DNA of 64,000 nucleotides from Andrena cerasifolii (taxonomy: Eukaryota; Arthropoda; Insecta; Hymenoptera; Andrenidae): positions 1 to 64,000 of the forward strand of contig NW_027484944.1 of assembly GCF_050908995.1 (NCBI RefSeq), written 5' to 3'. The position numbers were made by a program, and so were the translations under genes. Below, piece by piece: positions 1 to 13,428 of this stretch. Numbering within the stretch: position 1 is the stretch's first letter; every line of letters starts with the position of its first letter. The notes below the pieces were generated by a model that worked only from the letters and a program-made list of their open reading frames with translations, did no database searches and was not told the DNA's origin.

Positions 1-1449
1 GTTTTTCAACATCGGTTTTGCAATATCAGTTTTTCGATGTAAGTTTTTCAATATTGGTTTTTCAATATCGGTTTTTCAATATCGGTTTTGCAATATCAGT
101 TTTTCGATATAGGTTTTTCAATATCGGTTTTTCAATATTTGTTTTTCAATATCGGTTTTTGAATATCGGTTCTAATATCGGATTCAATATCGGTTTTTGA
201 ATATCGGTTCTAATATCGGATTCAATATCGGTTTCTCAATATCGGTTTTTCAATATCGGTTTTTCAATATCAGTTTTTCGATGTAAGTTTTTCAATATTG
301 GTTTTTCAATATCGGTTTTGCAATATCAGTTTTTCGATATAGGTTTTTCAATATCGGTTTTTCAATATCGGTTTTTCAATATCGGTTTTTCAATATCAGT
401 TTTTCGATGTAAGTATTTCAATATTGGTTTTTCAATATCGGTTTTTCAATATCGGTTCTAATATCGGATTCAATATCGGTTTTTCAATATCGGTTTTTCA
501 ATATCAGTTTTTCGATGTAAGTATTTCAATATTGGTTTTTCAATATCGGTTCTAATATCGGATTCAATATCGGTTTTTCAATATCGGTTTTGCAATATCA
601 GTTTTTCAATATCGGCTTTGCAATATCAGTTTTTCGATATCAGTTTTTCAATATTTGTTTTTCAATATCGGTTTTTCAATATCGGTTCTAATATCGGATT
701 CAATATCGGTTTTTCAATATCGGTTTTGCAATATCAGTTTTTCGATGTAAGTTTTTCAATATTGGTTTTTCAATATCGGTTTTGCAATATCAGTTTTTCG
801 ATGTAAGTTTTTCAATATTGGTTTTTCAATATCGGTTTTTCAATATTTGTTTTTCAATATCGGGTTTTCAATATCGGTTTTTCAATATTTGTTTTTCAAT
901 ATCGGTTTTTCAATATCGGTTCTAATATCGGATTCAATATCGGTTTTTCAATATCGGTTTTGCAATATCAGTTTTTCGATGTAAGTTTTTCAATATTGGT
1001 TTTTCAAAATCGGTTTTTCAATATCGGTTTTTCAATATCGGTTTTTCAATATCGGTTTTGCAATATCAGTTTTTCAATATCGGTTTTTCAATATCGGTTT
1101 TGCAATATCAGTTTTTCGATATCAGTTTTTCAATATTTGTATTTCAATATCGGTTTTTCAATATCGGTTCTAATATCGGATTCAATATCGGTTTTGCAAT
1201 ATCAGTTTTTCGATATAGGTTTTTCGATGTAAGTTTTTCAATATTGTATTTTCAATATCGGTTCTAATATCGGATTCAATAACGGTTTTTCAATATCGGT
1301 TTTGCAATATAAGTTTTTCGATGTAAGTTTTTCAATATTGGTTTTTCAATATCGGTTCTAATATCGGATTCAATATCGGTTTTTCAATATCAGTTTTTCG
1401 ATGTAAGTATTTCAATATTGGTTTTTCAATATCGGTTTTTCAATATCGG

Positions 1450-1665
1450 TTCTAATATCGGATTCAATATCGGTTTTTCAATATCGGTTTTGCAATATCA
1501 GTTTTTCGATGTAAGTTTTTCAATATTGGTTTTTCAATATCGGTTTTTCAATATCGGTTCTAATATCGGATTCAATATCGGTTTTTCAATATCGGTTTTG
1601 CAATATCAGTTTTTCGATGTAAGTTTTTCAATATTGGTTTTTCAATATCGGTTTTTCAATATCGG
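1450..1665 (+). repeat. 108-bp higher-order unit, two clean tandem copies
   Basis: Two consecutive 108-bp units of composition E-F-A-B-C-D-A-A begin at the TTCTAATATCGG copies at 1450 and 1558. Six 14-mers plus the two 12-mers give exactly 108 bp, or 36 codons. Because 108 is divisible by three, the open frame continues through both units. The same arrangement recurs many times, for example near 4180-4400, 9436-9650, 14110-14320 and 34140-34350. It looks like the commonest higher-order unit in the window, usually followed by a variant in which the E-F dimer is skipped once (A-B-C-D-A-A-B-C-D-A-E-F). Confidence 0.9.
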
Positions 1666-2782
1666 TTTTGCAATATCAGTTTTTCGATGTAAGTTTTTCA
1701 ATATTGGTTTTTCAATATCGGTTCTAATATCGGATTCAATATCGGTTTTTCAATATCGGTTTTGCAATATCAGTTTTTCGATGTAAGTTTTTCAATATTG
1801 GTTTTTCAATATCGGTTTTTCAATATCGGTTTTGCAATATCAGTTTTTCGATATCAGTTTTTCAATATTTGTTTTTCAATATCGGTTTTTCAATATCGGT
1901 TCTAATATCGGATTCAATATCGGTTTCTCAATATCGGTTTTGCAATATCAGTTTTTCGATATAGGTTTTTCAATATCGGTTTTTCAATATCGGTTTTTCA
2001 ATATCGGTTTTTCAATATCGGTTTTTCAATATCAGTTTTTCGATGTAAGTATTTCAATATCGGTTTTTCAATATCGGTTCTAATATCGGATTCAATATCG
2101 GTTTTTCAATATCGGTTTTGCAATATCAGTTTTTCGATGTAAGTTTTTCAATATTGGTTTTTCAATATCGGTTTTTCAATATCGGTTCTAATATCGGATT
2201 CAATATCGGTTTTTCAATATCGGTTTTGCAATATCAGTTTTTCGATATCAGTTTTTCAATATTTGTATTTCAATATCGGTTTTTCAATATCAGTTTTTCG
2301 ATGTAAGTTTTTCAATATTGGTTTTTCAAAATCGGTTTTTCAATATTTGTTTTTCAATATCGGTTTTTCAATATCGGTTTTGCAATATCAGTTTTTCGAT
2401 GTAAGTTTTTCAATATTGGTTTTTCAAAATCGGTTTTTCAATATTTGTTTTTCAATATCGGGTTTTCAATATCGGTTTTTCAATATTTGTTTTTCAATAT
2501 CGGTTTTTCAATATCGGTTCTAATATCGGATTCAATATCGGTTTCTCAATATCGGTTTTGCAATATCAGTTTTTCGATATAGGTTTTTCAATATCGGTTT
2601 TTCAATATCGGTTTTTCAACATCGGTTTTGCAATATCAGTTTTTCGATGTAAGTTTTTCAATATTGGTTTTTCAATATCGGTTTTTCAATATCGGTTTTG
2701 CAATATCAGTTTTTCGATATAGGTTTTTCAATATCGGTTTTTCAATATTTGTATTTCAATATCGGTTTTTCAATATCGGTTC

Positions 2783-2805
2783 TAATATCGGATTCGATAT
2801 CGGCT
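2783..2805. other. CGATATCG palindrome in a rare F-type monomer
   Basis: The usual ATTCAATATCGG follows E here as ATTCGATATCGG, creating the 8-bp perfect palindrome CGATATCG. It is followed directly by CTTTGCAATATCAG. The same rare junction recurs near 6535, 10780, 30657 and 47068, so it travels with larger duplicated segments. It contains a GATATC hexamer and two CpGs. No function is claimed; it is a useful marker for tracing copies. Confidence 0.8.
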
Positions 2806-5172
2806 TTGCAATATCAGTTTTTCGATATAGGTTTTTCAATATCGGTTTTTCAATATTTGTTTTTTAATATCGGTTTTTGAATATCGGTTCTAATATCGGA
2901 TTCAATATCGGTTTTTGAATATCGGTTCTAATATCGGATTCAATATCGGTTTCTCAATATCGGTTTTTCAATATCGGTTTTTCAATATCAGTTTTTCGAT
3001 GTAAGTTTTTCAATATTGGTTTTTCAATATCGGTTTTGCAATATCAGTTTTTCGATATAGGTTTTTCAATATCGGTTTTTCAATATCGGTTTTTCAATAT
3101 CGGTTTTTCAATATCAGTTTTTCGATGTAAGTATTTCAATATTGGTTTTTCAATATCGGTTTTTCAATATCGGTTCTAATATCGGATTCAATATCGGTTT
3201 TTCAATATCGGTTTTTCAATATCAGTTTTTCGATGTAAGTATTTCAATATTGGTTTTTCAATATCGGTTCTAATATCGGATTCAATATCGGTTTTTCAAT
3301 ATCGGTTTTGCAATATCAGTTTTTCAATATCGGTTTTGCAATATCAGTTTTTCGATATCAGTTTTTCAATATTTGTTTTTCAATATCGGTTTTTCAATAT
3401 CGGTTCTAATATCGGATTCAATATCGGTTTTTCAATATCGGTTTTGCAATATCAGTTTTTCGATGTAAGTTTTTCAATATTGGTTTTTCAATATCGGTTT
3501 TTCAATATTTGTTTTTCAATATCGGGTTTTCAATATCGGTTTTTCAATATTTGTTTTTCAATATCGGTTTTTCAATATCGGTTCTAATATCGGATTCAAT
3601 ATCGGTTTTTCAATATCGGTTTTGCAATATCAGTTTTTCGATGTAAGTTTTTCAATATTGGTTTTTCAAAATCGGTTTTTCAATATCGGTTTTTCAATAT
3701 CGGTATTTCAATATCGGTTTTGCAATATCAGTTTTTCAATATCGGTTTTTCAATATCGGTTTCGCAATATCAGTTTTTCGATATCAGTTTTTCAATATTT
3801 GTATTTCAATATCGGTTTTTCAATATCGGTTCTAATATCGGATTCAATATCGGTTTTGCAATATCAGTTTTTCGATATAGGTTTTTCGATGTAAGTTTTT
3901 CAATATTGTATTTTCAATATCGGTTCTAATATCGGATTCAATAACGGTTTTTCAATATCGGTTTTGCAATATAAGTTTTTCGATGTAAGTTTTTTAATAT
4001 TGGTTTTTCAATATCGGTTCTAATATCGGATTCAATATCGGTTTTTCAATATCGGTTTTGCAATATCAGTTTTTCGATGTAAGTTTTTCAATAATGGTTT
4101 TTCAATATCGGTTTTTCAATATCAGTTTTTCGATGTAAGTATTTCAATATTGGTTTTTCAATATCGGTTTTTCAATATCGGTTCTAATATCGGATTCAAT
4201 ATCGGTTTTTCAATATCGGTTTTGCAATATCAGTTTTTCGATGTAAGTTTTTCAATATTGGTTTTTCAATATCGGTTTTTCAATATCGGTTCTAATATCG
4301 GATTCATTATCGGTTTTTCAATATCGGTTTTGCAATATCAGTTTTTCGATGTAAGTTTTTCAATATTGGTTTTTCAATATCGGTTTTTCAATATCGGTTT
4401 TGCAATATCAGTTTTTCGATGTAAGTTTTTCAATATTGGTTTTTCAATATCGGTTCTAATATCGGATTCAATATCGGTTTTTCAATATCGGTTTTGCAAT
4501 ATCAGTTTTTCGATGTAAGTTTTTCAATTTTGGTTTTTCAATATCGGTTTTTCAATATCGGTTTTGCAATATCAGTTTTTCGATGTAAGTTTTTCAATAT
4601 TGGTTTTTCAATATCGGTTCTAATATCGGATTCAATATCGGTTTTTCAATATCGGTTTTGCAATATCAGTTTTTCGATATCAGTTTTTCAATATTTGTTT
4701 TTCAATATCGGTTTTTGAATATCGGTTCTAATATCGGATTCAATATCGGTTTCTCAATATCGGTTTTGCAATATCAGTTTTTCGATATAGGTTTTTCAAT
4801 ATCGGTTTTTCAATATCGGTTTTTCAATATCGGTTTTTCAATATCGGTTTTTCAATATCAGTTTTTCGATGTAAGTATTTCAATATCGGTTTTTGAATAT
4901 CGGTTCTAATATCGGATTCAATATCGGTTTCTCAATATCGGCTTTGCAATATCAGTTTTTCGATATAGGTTTTTCAATATCGTTTTTTCAATATCGGTTT
5001 TTCAATATCGGTTTTTCAATATCAGTTTTTCGATGTAAGTATTTCAATATTTGTTTTTCAATATCGGTTTTTCAATATCGGTTCTAATATCGGATTCAAT
5101 ATCGGTTTTTCAATATCGGTTTTGCAATATCAGTTTTTCGATGTAAGTTTTTCAATATTGGTTTTTCAATAT

Positions 5173-7335
5173 CGGTTCTAATATCGGATTCAATATCGGT
5201 TTTTCAATATCGGTTTTGCAATATCAGTTTTTCGATGTAAGTTTTTCAATAATGGTTTTTCAATATCGGTTTTTCAATATCAGTTTTTCGATGTAAGTAT
5301 TTCAATATTGGTTTTTCAATATCGGTTTTTCAATATCGGTTCTAATATCGGATTCAATATCGGTTTTTCAATATCGGTTTTTCAATATCAGTTTTTCGAT
5401 GTAAGTATTTCAATATTGGTTTTTCAATATCGGTTTTTCAATATCGGTTCTAATATCGGATTCAATATCGGTTTTTCAATATCGGTTTTGCAATATCAGT
5501 TTTTCAATATCGGTTTTGCAATATCAGTTTTTCGATATCAGTTTTTCAATATTTGTTTTTCAATATCGGTTTTTCAATATCGGTTCTAATATCGGATTCA
5601 ATATCGGTTTTTCAATATCGGTTTTGCAATATCAGTTTTTCGATGTAAGTTTTTCAATATTGGTTTTTCAATATCGGTTTTGCAATATCAGTTTTTCGAT
5701 GTAAGATTTTCAATATTGGTTTTTCAATATCGGTTTTTCAATATTTGTTTTTCAATATCGGGTTTTCAATATCGGTTTTTCAATATTTGTTTTTCAATAT
5801 CGGTTTTTCAATATCGGTTCTAATATCGGATTCAATATCGGTTTTTCAATATCGGTTTTGCAATATCAGTTTTTCGATGTAAGTTTTTCAATATTGGTTT
5901 TTCAAAATCGGTTTTTCAATATTGGTTTTTCAATATCGGTTTTTCAATATCGGTTCTAATATCGGATTCAATATCGGTTTTTCAATATCGGTTTTGCAAT
6001 ATCAGTTTTTCGATGTAAGTTTTTCAATATCGGTTTTTCAATATCGGTTCTAATATCGGATTCAATATCGGTTCTAATATCGGATTCAATATCGGTTTTT
6101 CAATATCGGTTTTGCAATATCAGTTTTTCGATGTAAGTTTTTCAATATCGGTTTTTCAATATCGGTTCTAATATCGGATTCAATATCGGTTTTTCAATAT
6201 CGGTTTTGCAATATCAGTTTTTCGATGTAAGTTTTTCAATATTGGTTTTTCAATATCGGTTTTTCAATATCGGTTTTGCAATATCAGTTTTTCGATGTAA
6301 GTTTTTCAATATTGGTTTTTCAATATCGGTTTTTCAATATTTGTTTTTCAATATCGGGTTTTCAATATCGGTTTTTCAATATTTGTTTTTCAATATCGGT
6401 TTTTCAATATCGGTTCTAATATCGGATTCAATATCGGTTTTTCAATATCGGTTTTGCAATATCAGTTTTTCGATATCAGTTTTTCAATATTTGTATTTCA
6501 ATATCGGTTTTTCAATATCGGTTCTAATATCGGATTCGATATCGGCTTTGCAATATCAGTTTTTCGATATAGGTTTTTCAATATCGTTTTTTCAATATCG
6601 GTTTTTCAATATCGGTTTTTCAATATCGGTTTTTCAATATCGGTTTTGCAATATCAGTTTTTCGATGTAAGTTTTTCAATATTGGTTTTTCAATATCGGT
6701 TTTTCAATATTTGTTTTTCAATATCGGGTTTTCAATATCGGTTTTTCAATATTTGTTTTTCAATATCGGTTTTTCAATATCGGTTCTAATATCGGATTCA
6801 ATATCGGTTTCTCAATATCGGTTTTGCAATATCAGTTTTTCGATATAGGTTTTTCAATATCGGTTTTTCAATATCGGTTTTTCAATATCGGTTTTTCAAT
6901 ATCGGTTTTTCAATATCAGTTTTTCGATGTAAGTTTTTCAATATTGGTTTTTCAATATCGGTTTTGCAATATCAGTTTTTCGATATAGGTTTTTCAATAT
7001 TTGTTTTTCAATATCGGGTTTTCAATATCGGTTTTTCAATATTTGTTTTTCAATATCGGTTTTTCAATATCGGTTCTAATATCGGATTCAATATCGGTTT
7101 CTCAATATCGGTTTTGCAATATCAGTTTTTCGATATAGGTTTTTCAATATCGGTTTTTCAATATCGGTTTTTCAATATCGGTTTTTCAATATCGGTTTTT
7201 CAATATCAGTTTTTCGATGTAAGTTTTTCAATATTGGTTTTTCAATATCGGTTTTGCAATATCAGTTTTTCGATATAGGTTTTTCAATATCGGTTTTTCA
7301 ATATCGGTTTTTCAATATCGGTTTTTCAATATCAG
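5173..7335 (+). repeat. Mosaic satellite segment between superblock copies
   Basis: This 2.2-kb stretch is made of the same monomers, but its order does not follow the superblock on either side. It includes short local expansions, such as a doubled E-F dimer at 6048-6095. It also has three closely spaced H-N modules (H followed by an A unit that runs into GTTTTCAATATCGG) near 6335, 6705 and 7005. Parts match elsewhere: 5308-5589 resembles 17559-17840 and 21915-22196. No gene or non-satellite sequence is visible. Confidence 0.8.
6048..6095 (+). repeat. Doubled 24-bp E-F dimer
   Basis: TTCTAATATCGG and ATTCAATATCGG normally occur as a single E-F pair flanked by 14-mers. Here the 24-bp pair is repeated directly, at 6048-6071 and 6072-6095. 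It is the only back-to-back doublet I noticed. It shows that the pair can be duplicated as a unit, consistent with small-step slippage or unequal exchange. Confidence 0.85.
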
Positions 7336-7659
7336 TTTTTCGATGTAAGTATTTCAATATTGGTTTTTCAATATCGGTTTTTCAATATCGGTTCTAATAT
7401 CGGATTCAATATCGGTTTTTCAATATCGGTTTTTCAATATCAGTTTTTCGATGTAAGTATTTCAATATTGGTTTTTCAATATCGGTTTTTCAATATCGGT
7501 TCTAATATCGGATTCAATATCGGTTTTTCAATATCGGTTTTTCAATATCAGTTTTTCGATGTAAGTATTTCAATATTGGTTTTTCAATATCGGTTTTTCA
7601 ATATCGGTTCTAATATCGGATTCAATATCGGTTTTTCAATATCGGTTTTGCAATATCAG
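7336..7659 (+). repeat. 108-bp unit in three tandem copies, I-C-J subtype
   Basis: Three consecutive 108-bp units begin at TTTTTCGATGTAAG copies at 7336, 7444 and 7552. The composition is C-J-A-A-E-F-A-I, where J is TATTTCAATATTGG and I is TTTTTCAATATCAG. This differs from the common subtype, which has D in place of J and B in place of I. A fourth unit starting at 7660 switches to the common subtype. Elsewhere the I-C-J unit occurs in at most two consecutive copies (for example 17540-17760), so this is a small local amplification. Confidence 0.88.
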
Positions 7660-7986
7660 TTTTTCGATGTAAGTTTTTCAATATTGGTTTTTCAATATCG
7701 GTTTTTCAATATCGGTTTTGCAATATCAGTTTTTCGATATCAGTTTTTCAATATTTGTTTTTCAATATCGGTTTTTCAATATCGGTTCTAATATCGGATT
7801 CAATATCGGTTTTTCAATATCGGTTTTGCAATATCAGTTTTTCGATGTAAGTTTTTCAATATTGGTTTTTCAATATCGGTTTTTCAATATCGGTTCTAAT
7901 ATCGGATTCAATATCGGTTTTTCAATATCGGTTTTGCAATATCAGTTTTTCGATGTAAGTTTTTCAATATTGGTTTTTCAATATCG

Positions 7987-10900
7987 GTTTTTCAACATCG
8001 GTTTTGCAATATCAGTTTTTCGATGTAAGTTTTTCAATATTGGTTTTTCAATATCGGTTTTTCAATATCGGTTTTGCAATATCAGTTTTTCGATATAGGT
8101 TTTTCAATATCGGTTTTTCAATATTTGTTTTTCAATATCGGTTTTTGAATATCGGTTCTAATATCGGATTCAATATCGGTTTTTGAATATCGGTTCTAAT
8201 ATCGGATTCAATATCGGTTTCTCAATATCGGTTTTTCAATATCGGTTTTTCAATATCAGTTTTTCGATGTAAGTTTTTCAATATTGGTTTTTCAATATCG
8301 GTTTTGCAATATCAGTTTTTCGATATAGGTTTTTCAATATCGGTTTTTCAATATCGGTTTTTCAATATCGGTTTTTCAATATCAGTTTTTCGATGTAAGT
8401 ATTTCAATATTGGTTTTTCAATATCGGTTTTTCAATATCGGTTCTAATATCGGATTCAATATCGGTTTTTCAATATCGGTTTTTCAATATCAGTTTTTCG
8501 ATGTAAGTATTTCAATATTGGTTTTTCAATATCGGTTCTAATATCGGAATCAATATCGGTTTTTCAATATCGGTTTTGCAATATCAGTTTTTCAATATCG
8601 GCTTTGCAATATCAGTTTTTCGATATCAGTTTTTCAATATTTGTTTTTCAATATCGGTTTTTCAATATCGGTTCTAATATCGGATTCAATATCGGTTTTT
8701 CAATATCGGTTTTGCAATATCAGTTTTTCGATGTAAGTTTTTCAATATTGGTTTTTCAATATCGGTTTTGCAATATCAGTTTTTCGATGTAAGTTTTTCA
8801 ATATTGGTTTTTCAATATCGGTTTTTCAATATTTGTTTTTCAATATCGGGTTTTCAATATCGGTTTTTCAATATTTGTTTTTCAATATCGGTTTTTCAAT
8901 ATCGGTTCTAATATCGGATTCAATATCGGTTTTTCAATATCGGTTTTGCAATATCAGTTTTTCGATGTAAGTTTTTCAATATTGGTTTTTCAAAATCGGT
9001 TTTTCAATATCGGTTTTTCAATATCGGTTTTTCAATATCGGTTTTGCAATATCAGTTTTTCAATATCGGTTTTTCAATATCGGTTTTGCAATATCAGTTT
9101 TTCGATATCAGTTTTTCAATATTTGTATTTCAATATCGGTTTTTCAATATCGGTTCTAATATCGGATTCAATATCGGTTTTGCAATATCAGTTTTTCGAT
9201 ATAGGTTTTTCGATGTAAGTTTTTCAATATTGTATTTTCAATATCGGTTCTAATATCGGATTCAATAACGGTTTTTCAATATCGGTTTTGCAATATAAGT
9301 TTTTCGATGTAAGTTTTTCAATATTGGTTTTTCAATATCGGTTCTAATATCGGATTCAATATCGGTTTTTCAATATCAGTTTTTCGATGTAAGTATTTCA
9401 ATATTGGTTTTTCAATATCGGTTTTTCAATATCGGTTCTAATATCGGATTCAATATCGGTTTTTCAATATCGGTTTTGCAATATCAGTTTTTCGATGTAA
9501 GTTTTTCAATATTGGTTTTTCAATATCGGTTTTTCAATATCGGTTCTAATATCGGATTCAATATCGGTTTTTCAATATCGGTTTTGCAATATCAGTTTTT
9601 CGATGTAAGTTTTTCAATATTGGTTTTTCAATATCGGTTTTTCAATATCGGTTTTGCAATATCAGTTTTTCGATGTAAGTTTTTCAATATTGGTTTTTCA
9701 ATATCGGTTCTAATATCGGATTCAATATCGGTTTTTCAATATCGGTTTTGCAATATCAGTTTTTCGATGTAAGTTTTTCAATATTGGTTTTTCAATATCG
9801 GTTTTTCAATATCGGTTTTGCAATATCAGTTTTTCGATATCAGTTTTTCAATATTTGTTTTTCAATATCGGTTTTTCAATATCGGTTCTAATATCGGATT
9901 CAATATCGGTTTCTCAATATCGGTTTTGCAATATCAGTTTTTCGATATAGGTTTTTCAATATCGGTTTTTCAATATCGGTTTTTCAATATCGGTTTTTCA
10001 ATATCGGTTTTTCAATATCAGTTTTTCGATGTAAGTATTTCAATATCGGTTTTTCAATATCGGTTCTAATATCGGATTCAATATCGGTTTTTCAATATCG
10101 GTTTTGCAATATCAGTTTTTCGATGTAAGTTTTTCAATATTGGTTTTTCAATATCGGTTTTTCAATATCGGTTCTAATATCGGATTCAATATCGGTTTTT
10201 CAATATCGGTTTTGCAATATCAGTTTTTCGATATCAGTTTTTCAATATTTGTATTTCAATATCGGTTTTTCAATATCAGTTTTTCGATGTAAGTTTTTCA
10301 ATATTGGTTTTTCAAAATCGGTTTTTCAATATTTGTTTTTCAATATCGGTTTTTCAATATCGGTTTTGCAATATCAGTTTTTCGATGTAAGTTTTTCAAT
10401 ATTGGTTTTTCAAAATCGGTTTTTCAATATTTGTTTTTCAATATCGGGTTTTCAATATCGGTTTTTCAATATTTGTTTTTCAATATCGGTTTTTCAATAT
10501 CGGTTCTAATATCGGATTCAATATCGGTTTCTCAATATCGGTTTTGCAATATCAGTTTTTCGATATAGGTTTTTCAATATCGGTTTTTCAATATCGGTTT
10601 TTCAACATCGGTTTTGCAATATCAGTTTTTCGATGTAAGTTTTTCAATATTGGTTTTTCAATATCGGTTTTTCAATATCGGTTTTGCAATATCAGTTTTT
10701 CGATATAGGTTTTTCAATATCGGTTTTTCAATATTTGTATTTCAATATCGGTTTTTCAATATCGGTTCTAATATCGGATTCGATATCGGCTTTGCAATAT
10801 CAGTTTTTCGATATAGGTTTTTCAATATCGGTTTTTCAATATTTGTTTTTTAATATCGGTTTTTGAATATCGGTTCTAATATCGGATTCAATATCGGTTT

Positions 10901-13428
10901 TTGAATATCGGTTCTAATATCGGATTCAATATCGGTTTCTCAATATCGGTTTTTCAATATCGGTTTTTCAATATCAGTTTTTCGATGTAAGTTTTTCAAT
11001 ATTGGTTTTTCAATATCGGTTTTGCAATATCAGTTTTTCGATATAGGTTTTTCAATATCGGTTTTTCAATATCGGTTTTTCAATATCGGTTTTTCAATAT
11101 CAGTTTTTCGATGTAAGTATTTCAATATTGGTTTTTCAATATCGGTTTTTCAATATCGGTTCTAATATCGGATTCAATATCGGTTTTTCAATATCGGTTT
11201 TTCAATATCAGTTTTTCGATGTAAGTATTTCAATATTGGTTTTTCAATATCGGTTCTAATATCGGATTCAATATCGGTTTTTCAATATCGGTTTTGCAAT
11301 ATCAGTTTTTCAATATCGGTTTTGCAATATCAGTTTTTCGATATCAGTTTTTCAATATTTGTTTTTCAATATCGGTTTTTCAATATCGGTTCTAATATCG
11401 GATTCAATATCGGTTTTTCAATATCGGTTTTGCAATATCAGTTTTTCGATGTAAGTTTTTCAATATTGGTTTTTCAATATCGGTTTTTCAATATTTGTTT
11501 TTCAATATCGGGTTTTCAATATCGGTTTTTCAATATTTGTTTTTCAATATCGGTTTTTCAATATCGGTTCTAATATCGGATTCAATATCGGTTTTTCAAT
11601 ATCGGTTTTGCAATATCAGTTTTTCGATGTAAGTTTTCAATATTGGTTTTTCAAAATCGGTTTTTCAATATCGGTTTTTCAATATCGGTTTTTCAATATC
11701 GGTTTTGCAATATCAGTTTTTCAATATCGGTTTTTCAATATCGGTTTCGCAATATCAGTTTTTCGATATCAGTTTTTCAATATTTGTATTTCAATATCGG
11801 TTTTTCAATATCGGTTCTAATATCGGATTCAATATCGGTTTTGCAATATCAGTTTTTCGATATAGGTTTTTCGATGTAAGTTTTTCAATATTGTATTTTC
11901 AATATCGGTTCTAATATCGGATTCAATAACGGTTTTTCAATATCGGTTTTGCAATATAAGTTTTTCGATGTAAGTTTTTTAATATTGGTTTTTCAATATC
12001 GGTTCTAATATCGGATTCAATATCGGTTTTTCAATATCGGTTTTGCAATATCAGTTTTTCGATGTAAGTTTTTCAATAATGGTTTTTCAATATCGGTTTT
12101 TCAATATCAGTTTTTCGATGTAAGTATTTCAATATTGGTTTTTCAATATCGGTTTTTCAATATCGGTTCTAATATCGGATTCAATATCGGTTTTTCAATA
12201 TCGGTTTTGCAATATCAGTTTTTCGATGTAAGTTTTTCAATATTGGTTTTTCAATATCGGTTTTTCAATATCGGTTCTAATATCGGATTCATTATCGGTT
12301 TTTCAATATCGGTTTTGCAATATCAGTTTTTCGATGTAAGTTTTTCAATATTGGTTTTTCAATATCGGTTTTTCAATATCGGTTTTGCAATATCAGTTTT
12401 TCGATGTAAGTTTTTCAATATTGGTTTTTCAATATCGGTTCTAATATCGGATTCAATATCGGTTTTTCAATATCGGTTTTGCAATATCAGTTTTTCGATG
12501 TAAGTTTTTCAATTTTGGTTTTTCAATATCGGTTTTTCAATATCGGTTTTGCAATATCAGTTTTTCGATGTAAGTTTTTCAATATTGGTTTTTCAATATC
12601 GGTTCTAATATCGGATTCAATATCGGTTTTTCAATATCGGTTTTGCAATATCAGTTTTTCGATATCAGTTTTTCAATATTTGTTTTTCAATATCGGTTTT
12701 TGAATATCGGTTCTAATATCGGATTCAATATCGGTTTCTCAATATCGGTTTTGCAATATCAGTTTTTCGATATAGGTTTTTCAATATCGGTTTTTCAATA
12801 TCGGTTTTTCAATATCGGTTTTTCAATATCGGTTTTTCAATATCAGTTTTTCGATGTAAGTATTTCAATATCGGTTTTTCAATATCGGTTCTAATATCGG
12901 ATTCAATATCGGTTTTTCAATGTCGGTTTTGCAATATCAGTTTTTCGATGTAAGTTTTTCAATATTGGTTTTTCAATATCGGTTTTTCAATATCGGTTCT
13001 AATATCGGATTCAATATCGGTTTTTCAATATCGGTTTTGCAATATCAGTTTTTCGATGTAAGTTTTTCAATATTGGTTTTTCAATATTTGTTTTTCAATA
13101 TCGGTTTTTGAATATCGGTTCTAATATCGGATTCAATATCGGTTTTTGAATATCGGTTCTAATATCGGATTCAATATCGGTTTCTCAATATCGGCTTTGC
13201 AATATCAGTTTTTCGATATAGGTTTTTCAATATCGTTTTTTCAATATCGGTTTTTCAATATCGGTTTTTCAATATCAGTTTTTCGATGTAAGTATTTCAA
13301 TATTTGTTTTTCAATATCGGTTTTTCAATATCGGTTCTAATATCGGATTCAATATCGGTTTTTCAATATCGGTTTTGCAATATCAGTTTTTCGATGTAAG
13401 TTTTTCAATATTGGTTTTTCAATATCGG
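7987..13428 (+). repeat. Superblock copy 2 (about 5.4 kb)
   Basis: This is a direct copy of 1-5172. It has three structural changes. One T is missing in the T-run at about 11634-11637, giving TTTTCAATATTGG. An extra 268 bp sits at about 12880-13146 and equals fourteen 14-mers plus three E-F dimers. The copy ends where E in copy 1 (about 5175) is replaced by an H monomer. Private changes include ATCGGAATC near 8549 and the CAATGTCGG monomer at about 12918. That change creates one of the very few ATG triplets not followed by TAA (ATG at 12920). No gene is present. Confidence 0.88.

Larger units (their letters stand above)
1..5172 (+). repeat. Superblock copy 1 (about 5.2 kb, truncated at window start)
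   Basis: This stretch matches 7987-13428 at an offset of 7,986 bp across almost its whole length. The match drops to 7,985 after a one-T deletion at about 11634-11637, then rises to 8,253 after a 268-bp extra segment in the other copy (about 12880-13146). Rare shared variants support common descent: the CAACATCGG monomer at the left edge, the TTTTTTAATATCGG monomer at about 2850, ATTCATTATCGG at about 4305, and CAATTTTGG at about 4525. I saw only a few single-base differences, for example 3708 region GGTATTTC against GGTTTTTC, and 4895 G against C. The true left boundary is outside the window. Confidence 0.88.

Noticed and set aside
12920..13111. ORF starting with a true ATG (63 codons)
   Set aside because: The ATG arises from one A-to-G change in a single A monomer. 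The rest is the standard repeat cycle with nothing distinctive.
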